Assembly (NCBI GenBank): GCA_903905665.1
Contig: CAIVHJ010000441.1
Coordinates: forward strand, 1-17,653
Direction of reading: 5' to 3'
Origin: an uncultured Phycisphaerales bacterium
Lineage (GTDB): Bacteria > Planctomycetota > Phycisphaerae > UBA1845 > CAIVHJ01
Length of the DNA: 17,653 nucleotides
Shown: positions 1 to 5,694 of the stretch, one piece after another
How the letters are laid out: every line of letters begins with the position of its first letter
Numbering within the stretch: position 1 is the stretch's first letter
The notes under the pieces: model-generated
The model's input: only the letters and a program-made list of their open reading frames with translations
Told to the model about the DNA's origin: nothing
Database searches by the model: none
Position numbers and translations under genes: made by a program

Positions 1-2382
1 CGTAATCAGGTCGATGCCCTCATCGACCAACTCGTCAAAATCATCAAGGACCGAAACAACGGATTTGCCGAAATCACCGTCAACGGCGAGATTACCGTCC
101 TGAGCACCGGTGAAAAAGTGCGCGTTTCGGGGCAGTCCTACCGCGGAACTATGCTTTCCGACACCGGAAAAAGAATCCGTTTCGAAACGATGGACGGAAT
201 GAAGTTCGAGGTCGCCAAAGAGCACGTTTCGCAGATGACCCCCGCCGGTTTCTTTTCCGGTGAGAAAACCGATTATCACTCGTCCGGGGGACGAACCGCT
301 CTGGCGATTTACGCGCTGCTCAGTGCCGGAGTGGACCGTTATGATCCCGTCATCCAGACGGCCTTGGACGGACTGGAACGCCATCCCATGCCCGGAACCT
401 ATGGCCGCGCGCTGCGCGCCAGCATTTACTCCCATCTCGTCCAAACGACTTCGGATCCAGAAAAACTCGAAAAATACACGCGTCTGCTCCAAAAAGATGC
501 TCGTTGGCTCGTTCAGGCCATGAAGGATTCCGACGGCTACGGATACACCAATGAGGACGATGTCCTCCCCGCCTCCCGCAGCAGCTGGATCGACTGTTCC
601 AATACCCAGTTCGGCAATCTCGGTGTATGGATTTCAGCCATAGCCGGTTATCAGGTCGGCAAACACTACTGGGAACGCGTGGAGCGATACTGGTTCGCCC
701 AGCAGAACGAATCCGGCGGCTGGGCCTATCAGAAAGGAAACGGCCCCAGCGTCAACATGACCATTGCTGGCGTCAATTCCCTCATCATCGTTCTGGACCA
801 ACTCTACGCAAAGGCCGGGGGCCAGTACGTTCGCTTCAAGGGAATCCCCCGAAATCCGACGACGTGGGAAAAAATCCAGCAGGTTCATGCCGCAATCGGA
901 CGCGGGATGACTTGGCTGGCCCAGTTCGGGAAACCCTACGGAGAAGCCTATACCCAACTCGGAACCGAACGGCTCGGTTTGGCCAGTGGATGGAAGTATT
1001 TCGGTTCGCAGGATTGGTACCGCAATGGTGCTTTGGGTGCGCTTCAGATCACTGACTGGGAAAACAAGTCCATTGAAGACGTCTCGATGTGGTTGATCTT
1101 TTTGGCGTATGGCCGCGCCCCCATTTTGGTCAACAAACTCAAATGGGGCGACCCCGACAGCGGATGGGATTATTACTACCGCGACATGTACCACGCCTGT
1201 CGATACGTCAGCAACACCTATGAAAACCTGTACAAATGGCAAATCATCGATACTCAGGCGACGCCGGATGATCTTGGCGATGCTCCCATCCTTTACATCG
1301 CCGGGGACCGACCCTTCTGGGTCTCGGACCAGTTTGCCGCCAAAATCAAGGACTTCGTTAATCACGGGGGACTTGTCGTCGGTCATGCCGATCTCGCAAG
1401 TCCCGCCTTCGCCAAATCTTTTCAACAAAAATTCGAACAACTCTTCGCCGACAATCACCAAACCTTCCGCGAATTACCCCTCGATCATCCCATCTACCGA
1501 TATACCGGTGGGCAGGCGCCGGTTTCGCAATCTTCGCGAATTCCCGTTTCGGGACTTTCCGACGGTTTCCGCGACATCGTCCTCCTGATTCCAGTGGACA
1601 TCGCAGGGGCTTGGCACCAATCCCTGATGCAGGAATACCCCGAATGTTTCCACTTGATGGCAGGACTCCGGTTTTATGCCACAGGCCGATATGAAGGCCT
1701 GCCCGGTCGGTTGCGACGAACGGGTCTTTCCGGATCACCTGCGGCACCTATCGGAAGTCTGATTGTGCTCCGCCCCCAAACCTCCGCCGATCCCGGCGGC
1801 GCGCCCACCGTCTGGCAAACCATGAATGCGCTCCTGAGTCATTTTTATGGTGTGGTGATTCACGATAATCGAACGGCACGACTCGCCAATCTCGATGAGG
1901 CCAAAGCTCCCGATCTCGTCCACATCGCCGGACAGGGTTCTTATCGCTTCGACGATCAGGAAATCCAATCTATCAAAAATTACATGCGCAACGGCGGACT
2001 GATCTTCATTGAGGCGATCGGTGGAAACGAAGCGTTTGCAAAGTCGTGCGAATCACAATTCCGCGAACTTTTTGGCGATGACTTCAAACCGCTCGGTCGC
2101 GATGACTCTTTGATACGGGGAGATTTCACCCGTGGGAGACCCCTGCAAAACATCACCTTCACTCACGGGGCCCGCCAAGCCGGTTCCAGCGGTGATCTGC
2201 CGATTCTCTTTCAGGTACAACAAAACGGACGAACCGTCGTCATCTTTTCTCCTCTGGATTTGTCCATTTCCGCCGACGGTAATTACATTCCTGATCTTCG
2301 CGGTTACGATACGCTTTCGGCACAAAAAATCCTGCGAAACATCCTCCTGTACCGCTACGCTGAAATCTCCAAGAATAACTAA
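1..2382 (+). CDS. Alpha-toroid (prenyltransferase-like) protein with two DUF4159-like domains, 5' partial
   Basis: The reading frame is open from base 1. The first available start (GTG at 118) lies inside a continuous coding region, so the true start is upstream of the window. The visible part is about 793 residues. In window codon numbering, residues about 20-75 are a beta-rich stretch. Residues about 95-370 resemble the alpha/alpha-toroid of squalene-cyclase/prenyltransferase-like proteins, with motifs such as SGGWAYQ. Two related segments follow, around residues 425-500 (ILYIAGDRPFWVS, NHGGLVVGHADL, AFAKSFQQKFEQLF) and 635-705 (LVHIAGQGSYRF, RNGGLIFIEAIGG, AFAKSCESQFRELF). These match the style of DUF4159, a class-I-glutamine-amidotransferase-like fold of unknown function often joined to toroid domains in Planctomycetota. 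No cyclase catalytic motif was recognised, so an enzymatic role is not claimed. The real N-terminus, and any signal peptide, is not visible. Confidence 0.85.
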   Translation, partial: RNQVDALIDQLVKIIKDRNNGFAEITVNGEITVLSTGEKVRVSGQSYRGTMLSDTGKRIRFETMDGMKFEVAKEHVSQMTPAGFFSGEKTDYHSSGGRTALAIYALLSAGVDRYDPVIQTALDGLERHPMPGTYGRALRASIYSHLVQTTSDPEKLEKYTRLLQKDARWLVQAMKDSDGYGYTNEDDVLPASRSSWIDCSNTQFGNLGVWISAIAGYQVGKHYWERVERYWFAQQNESGGWAYQKGNGPSVNMTIAGVNSLIIVLDQLYAKAGGQYVRFKGIPRNPTTWEKIQQVHAAIGRGMTWLAQFGKPYGEAYTQLGTERLGLASGWKYFGSQDWYRNGALGALQITDWENKSIEDVSMWLIFLAYGRAPILVNKLKWGDPDSGWDYYYRDMYHACRYVSNTYENLYKWQIIDTQATPDDLGDAPILYIAGDRPFWVSDQFAAKIKDFVNHGGLVVGHADLASPAFAKSFQQKFEQLFADNHQTFRELPLDHPIYRYTGGQAPVSQSSRIPVSGLSDGFRDIVLLIPVDIAGAWHQSLMQEYPECFHLMAGLRFYATGRYEGLPGRLRRTGLSGSPAAPIGSLIVLRPQTSADPGGAPTVWQTMNALLSHFYGVVIHDNRTARLANLDEAKAPDLVHIAGQGSYRFDDQEIQSIKNYMRNGGLIFIEAIGGNEAFAKSCESQFRELFGDDFKPLGRDDSLIRGDFTRGRPLQNITFTHGARQAGSSGDLPILFQVQQNGRTVVIFSPLDLSISADGNYIPDLRGYDTLSAQKILRNILLYRYAEISKNN

Positions 2383-2697
2383 CTTCTTGCGAGTCAATAC
2401 ATTACACTTTGTCCCACGAAACTACCTATTTTAACATAATCCCTAAAGTTTTTTTCCGATTGGCACCGATACAAAAGTTACCGGAATTATCAAAACTATC
2501 TAAATTAACAATGTCGAATAAAATAATGTTAATTTGGAAGTTTTGATGCCCCGGCGTATTCAAAAATTCGCTCGCCCAAAGTGGAGACCTTGGGCACCCA
2601 ACATCATTTCTGCGGATCAAGCTCTCGCGATCGGGCAGGAGGCCCTTAACGCCATGCGGCCGACTGACCTGATCCGCTCGAGAGGAGACCGCAAATC
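2383..2697. other. AT-rich intergenic region, probable promoter/leader of the B12-binding-like gene
   Basis: The 315 bases between the two genes change character. Bases 2383 to about 2545 are clearly AT-rich compared with the surrounding coding DNA, and about 2546-2697 return to coding-like composition. The AT-rich part is the likely promoter, but I could not place a convincing -35/-10 pair. CATAAT at 2435-2440 is the best -10-like hexamer and it has no good -35. The region contains a 9-bp inverted repeat (listed separately) and ends in a Shine-Dalgarno AGGAG at 2683-2687. No terminator hairpin was seen after the upstream stop codon. Confidence 0.45.
2502..2535. repeat. Perfect 9-bp inverted repeat, operator-like or leader hairpin
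   Basis: AAATTAACA at 2502-2510 is matched exactly by its reverse complement TGTTAATTT at 2527-2535, with a 16-base AT-rich spacer. The repeat lies about 165 bases upstream of the next start codon. It could be an operator for a dimeric regulator or a weak AU-rich stem in the leader RNA. In AT-rich DNA a 9-bp match of this kind is only modestly unlikely by chance. Confidence 0.4.
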
Positions 2698-3444
2698 ATG
2701 TCCCAATCACAAGTTGTGGATCGTTTCATGGAAGAGTTGCTGCAAGGCAGACGGGGTCCTTGCCGGCAGATACTGTCCGAGGCAGTTCAACAGGGTTGCA
2801 ACGCCGAAACCATTTACTTTGATGTCCTTTGGCCTGCCATGGAACAGGTCAATCGTCTGTATCGTCAGGATCGCATCAATCTGGCGATCGAACATCTGGC
2901 GACCCGAATCAACCGGATGCTCACCGACCAGTTCCAGAAAGACCTGCCCCGACGCCCCCTGATCGGGAAAAAAATCGTCATCACCTGCGCCGACCATGAA
3001 CCGGAAGAACTCGGCGCGCAGATGTGCACCGATCTCTTTGAGACCAACGGTTGGGATGTCTATTTCATGGGGGGCGGGGTTCCGCATGATGAAATCCTCG
3101 AGATCATCGGCCAGTTGCGACCCGATATTCTGCTGCTCTACGGAACCACGCCGCAGGGAGTTCCCGGTGTTCGACAACTGATCGATTTGATTCGCAACGT
3201 CGGCGCGAATCCCACGATGAATATTCTGGTTTCCGGCGGCGTGTTTAATCGCGCAGACGAGTTATGGAAGGAAATTCACGCCGATTTGTTTGCTCCGACC
3301 GTGCAGGAGGCCCTGCAAATGGCAATCGAGGCCCCCCCCCGCCAACCTGAAATTCGGATTCCCGGCGCGCCGAAAAAGCGCCGCCGGAGGCGACGACCTC
3401 CTCTCTTGCTGGAACTGGAGCGTCAGCAAGTCGGTGCACGTTAA
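2698..3444 (+). CDS. B12-binding-domain-like protein with altered cobalamin motif and basic C-terminal tail
   Basis: This 248-residue protein starts at ATG 2698, supported by AGGAG at 2683-2687. Residues about 1-85 resemble the helical B12-binding-2 (cap) domain and keep the Glu-His pair (E65-H66) typical of that domain. Residues about 90-210 resemble the Rossmann-like cobalamin-binding domain (KIVITCAD, a GGGVP loop, LVSGG). The expected DxHxxG motif that supplies the cobalt-ligating His reads E101-P-E103-E-L-G106, so Glu replaces His. The nearest His, H100, is three residues too early. The cap-domain Trp position also looks replaced (L53/Y54). The last 25 residues hold PKKRRRRRR, which suggests nucleic-acid contact. 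The family normally includes methyltransferase corrinoid proteins and CarH/MerR-type regulators. There is no helix-turn-helix domain here and no methyltransferase neighbour. The fold is likely, but the function is unknown and cobalamin binding is doubtful. A run of nine C bases lies at 3332-3340. Confidence 0.82.
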   Translation: MSQSQVVDRFMEELLQGRRGPCRQILSEAVQQGCNAETIYFDVLWPAMEQVNRLYRQDRINLAIEHLATRINRMLTDQFQKDLPRRPLIGKKIVITCADHEPEELGAQMCTDLFETNGWDVYFMGGGVPHDEILEIIGQLRPDILLLYGTTPQGVPGVRQLIDLIRNVGANPTMNILVSGGVFNRADELWKEIHADLFAPTVQEALQMAIEAPPRQPEIRIPGAPKKRRRRRRPPLLLELERQQVGAR

Positions 3445-3450
3445 TGGACG

Positions 3451-3530
3451 AACCGGGTGGAACCCGGTTGTCAGGTGGAACCTGATTCAGGACGATCGAC
3501 GAACGACGACCCGACGTGGAACGGCGGGTT
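3451..3530 (+). other. Array of three hairpins with identical GGA triloops (3' UTR RNA element)
   Basis: Just after the stop codon lie three consecutive inverted repeats with the same centre, GT-GGA-AC. Hairpin 1 pairs AACCGGGT (3451-3458) with ACCCGGTT (3462-3469), 8 bp. Hairpin 2 pairs TCAGGT (3471-3476) with ACCTGA (3480-3485), 6 bp. Hairpin 3 pairs GACCCG-A-CGT (3508-3517) with ACG-G-CGGGTT (3521-3530), 9 bp including one G-U pair and interrupted by one A/G mismatch. The stems differ in sequence while the loops are identical, a pattern expected of a structured RNA. More unpaired GGA triplets occur at 3446-3448, 3490-3492 and in the terminator loop (3555-3557). GGA in hairpin loops is the CsrA/RsmA recognition pattern, so a CsrA-binding or decoy RNA is one inferred role. 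Confidence 0.55.
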
Positions 3531-3538
3531 GGTACAAG

Positions 3539-3582
3539 AACCCCGGATGTCTTCGGAGCAAAGCATCCGGGGTTTTCGTTTT
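3539..3582 (+). terminator. Intrinsic (rho-independent) terminator
   Basis: AACCCCGGATG (3539-3549) pairs with CATCCGGGGTT (3564-3574) in a perfect 11-bp stem with a 14-base loop, followed by TTTTCGTTTT (3573-3582). It ends the B12-binding-like gene transcript, including its hairpin array. The convergent TPR gene stops only 11 bases away. On the minus strand the stem is followed by TTCTTG, so it may also terminate that gene, less strongly. Confidence 0.9.
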
Positions 3583-3592
3583 GGATTCGAGA

Positions 3593-5233
3593 CTATTCTT
3601 CGTTGTCTTGGTCGATTTTGTGCTGGAGGGCCTGGTTGTAGTTGGCTTCATAGGTGGAATTGTCGGGATATAGCGATTTGGCGCGTCCGAACAGATCGAG
3701 GGCTTTTTCGTAATCCGTGTATGAATTCATTTGTCTCAAACCGAATTCATTCAGCGCATCCGCCAGAGCCGATTTATGATCCTCCCGCATGGGTTGCAAA
3801 TCGAAAGCGCTTTGCAAATGTTTGACGAGGGTTTCAAATTCACCCCCCAGCATAGCCGAGTAAGGCTTCTCAGCCAACTGGGCCTGAGCCATGTCCCAAT
3901 GGACATCCGCCATGGCTCGCTTCAACCCGGAAATTCCGGAATTCAGATCGTACGCTTTTTCGTAATTGCTCAGCGCAAGGCTCTGCATCCCTTCCGAAAG
4001 TGCCCGATTTCCCATGCGATAATAGGCGTTGGCCAAATCCCCCTTGAGCGATGCGTCATCTCCCACCATCAACTTCGCACGATTTAGATACGTCAAAGCC
4101 TGAGTGTCCTGTCCATGCGTGATCGCCTGTTCCCCGCGCGCGATCATCGCCGCCGCAAAACCCTGCTTAATCTCTGTATTGTCGGGGTTCAGTTGATTGG
4201 CTTTGGTGTAATACGTCTCCGCACCGGTCAGGTCATTTTGATTCAGCCGCTCCTGTCCCACGTCGGCATAGACCGACGCCAGCTCGGTGCTGAACCGCTC
4301 AACGGCCCCGCTCAGGTTTGCCGCATCGTCCACGGATTCCAGACTTCGCTCCTGAACAATGCTCAGCGCCTTTTCGAGCGATTGCATTGCCGCGTCGTAC
4401 TCACCGAGCTTTTGTTGCGTACGACCCAAAATCGAATAAGCCAAACCCACCGGTTGGTTCTTATCGACGAAGTTCTGAACCAGTGTCTCGAGTTCCTTCA
4501 AATCGGATTCCGTCCCCACCGACAACACCATCTCAAAAGCATTGAGCTGTTGCGTGGGCAAATCCAGGACATCAAATCCCTTGGCCACACTCAAATAGGT
4601 AGTTCCTTGTTCGCTGGTTCGCGCGCCTGCCTCAAACAACAATCGCACACCGTCTAGCGCCGTATCCCGATTCGTGACCATCCCCGCTCCTGTAGCAAGG
4701 GCCCGATCGGTACCCTGGGCCAGTTGCTGAGCAACGAAAAGGTCCTGCTGATACTGCTCGTTCGACGAATCCAGCTCGGTGGCGTGCGAATAGAAACTGA
4801 CCGCTTGTTGGTCATCGCCGTTCGCACTGGCAATCCGCCCCAGCACGTTATACGCAATCGCATTGCTGGGATCCCGCTTCAACAATTGATGAGCGTAATC
4901 CTTGGCCGAATCATAATCACCGTATTGGAGAGCGTCGCTCGCGCCCTGAATGATCGCATTGAGTTCGTCGGCTTGTTTTTGCGAGTAGATCGGAACCGGC
5001 GCGGTTGCCTGAGCCGCCCGACTCAGCATCGAATATGTCGCCAGATTGTTGATGCCGGAAAGTAGTCTTTGAGATGCGGAACTTTGACTGGACAGACTGA
5101 CGATGGAATCGGGGCCGAATAATCCGCCGCTCGATGTGGACGAACCGCTGCCACTCTGGCTGGAGGTCGCCAGCGTGGACAGCAATCCTGTGACTCCGCT
5201 TGTCGCACTGACCAAGGAGATCCCTTTCCACAT
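3593..5233 (-). CDS. Tetratricopeptide-repeat protein
   Basis: The chosen start (ATG at 5231-5233) gives 546 residues. The frame could extend 21 codons to a TTG at 5296, but a promoter-like TATATT lies inside that extension, which favours the inner ATG. Neither start has a clear Shine-Dalgarno. Residues about 27-50 form a Ser/Gly-rich low-complexity stretch after a weakly hydrophobic N-terminus with no convincing signal peptide. TPR-like helical pairs are visible around residues 92-160 (YGDYDSAKDYAHQLLKRDP), 265-295 (LGEYDAAMQSLEKAL), 320-350 (LTGAETYYTKANQLNPDN), 395-430 (LALSNYEKAYDL) and 490-540 (YEKALDLFGRAKSLYPDN). TPRs make a protein-binding superhelix. The partner and pathway are not shown by the sequence. 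The gene is convergent with the B12-binding-like gene. Confidence 0.85.
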   Translation of the reverse strand: MWKGISLVSATSGVTGLLSTLATSSQSGSGSSTSSGGLFGPDSIVSLSSQSSASQRLLSGINNLATYSMLSRAAQATAPVPIYSQKQADELNAIIQGASDALQYGDYDSAKDYAHQLLKRDPSNAIAYNVLGRIASANGDDQQAVSFYSHATELDSSNEQYQQDLFVAQQLAQGTDRALATGAGMVTNRDTALDGVRLLFEAGARTSEQGTTYLSVAKGFDVLDLPTQQLNAFEMVLSVGTESDLKELETLVQNFVDKNQPVGLAYSILGRTQQKLGEYDAAMQSLEKALSIVQERSLESVDDAANLSGAVERFSTELASVYADVGQERLNQNDLTGAETYYTKANQLNPDNTEIKQGFAAAMIARGEQAITHGQDTQALTYLNRAKLMVGDDASLKGDLANAYYRMGNRALSEGMQSLALSNYEKAYDLNSGISGLKRAMADVHWDMAQAQLAEKPYSAMLGGEFETLVKHLQSAFDLQPMREDHKSALADALNEFGLRQMNSYTDYEKALDLFGRAKSLYPDNSTYEANYNQALQHKIDQDNEE

Positions 5234-5266
5234 GACGCAAACGCGTGCCCGCAAGTTGTACGATGA

Positions 5267-5296
5267 AATATACGATTCCCCGACCGCAGAGAGCAA
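5267..5296 (-). promoter_or_regulatory. Possible promoter of the TPR gene
   Basis: Reading the minus strand, TTGCTC (5296-5291) and TATATT (5272-5267) are separated by 18 bases. The -10 matches consensus at five of six positions and the -35 at three. Transcription would begin near 5260, giving a leader of about 27 bases to the ATG at 5233. Confidence 0.3.
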
Positions 5297-5496
5297 ATTA
5301 CTGGTCCGGTAACTCGTGGTGCAACCTCAACGGTACGTTGGGGTATGGCGTCTTCAAAAAATCTTCAAAAAAATGTCGAGGAATTGCCGCTTCGATTGGA
5401 CGAGAACGCGATCAATGACCGCATTGTGCCGTTGACAATTACTTCGCTGCTTCGTGAAAGAAACTTTCGATGGAGTGTGGGCAGACTCACGAATCG

Positions 5497-5525
5497 TTGA
5501 CACGATGTAGCGAACGACATAGAGT
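5497..5525 (+). promoter_or_regulatory. Probable promoter of ppdK
   Basis: A perfect TTGACA (5497-5502) is followed after exactly 17 bases by TAGAGT (5520-5525), which matches the -10 consensus at four of six positions. Transcription would start near 5532, leaving a leader of about 160 bases before the ppdK ATG. A second perfect TTGACA 65 bases upstream may be an alternative promoter with a weak -10. Confidence 0.5.
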
Positions 5526-5556
5526 GCTCAGAGCGTCGCGATATCATGGATGATTG

Positions 5557-5605
5557 GCTGAAACAACAAAATGCCGGTGAAAAATCGCAACTTATTCAGC
5601 GGCAT
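5557..5605 (+). promoter_or_regulatory. Competing complementary segments in the ppdK leader
   Basis: GCTGAA (5557-5562) is complementary to TTCAGC (5595-5600), and ATGCCG (5571-5576) is complementary to CGGCAT (5600-5605). The two pairings cross and share base 5600, so they form either alternative hairpins or a pseudoknot-like fold. They lie within the predicted 5' UTR. The stems are only 6 bp, and no known riboswitch class is recognised. Confidence 0.25.
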
Positions 5606-5694
5606 ATAGTTTGTGGTTGTCTTCATGATTCGTCATTTGTGAATTTTTTGAGGCTCATTTCAGGAACGGTCATCGCAATTCAGGGAGGTTCGAT

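Larger units (their letters stand above)
5297..5694. other. Divergent intergenic region between the TPR gene and ppdK
   Basis: About 400 bases with no convincing gene. It holds two perfect TTGACA -35 hexamers on the plus strand, at 5432-5437 and 5497-5502. The second has a usable -10 and the first only a poor one (TGAAAG at 5455-5460, 17-base spacing). A short direct repeat TCTTCAAAAAA occurs near 5350-5367. The ppdK leader contains competing complementary segments at 5557-5605. An 85-codon frame from 5546 overlaps the ppdK start in another frame and shows no family resemblance, so it is not called. Confidence 0.5.

Noticed and set aside
634..1461. 275-codon frame on the minus strand inside the toroid/DUF4159 gene
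   Set aside because: It is antisense to a protein with recognisable domains and has no family motifs; it is a by-product of codon bias in high-GC coding DNA.
2534..2962. 142-codon frame starting before the B12-binding-like gene
   Set aside because: It overlaps most of a clear gene in another frame. Its sequence becomes Trp/Cys/Ser-rich shadow-like protein, and the Shine-Dalgarno at 2683-2687 belongs to the gene at 2698.
2698..3444. CarH/MerR-type light-sensing regulator
   Set aside because: No N-terminal DNA-binding HTH domain is present and the His ligand motif is altered, so the family name would overstate the evidence.
5612..5655. ATGA-TTCG-TCAT hairpin followed by a T-run in the ppdK leader, as an attenuator
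   Set aside because: The stem is only 4 bp and A/T-rich, and it is separated from the T-run by several bases; too weak to call.
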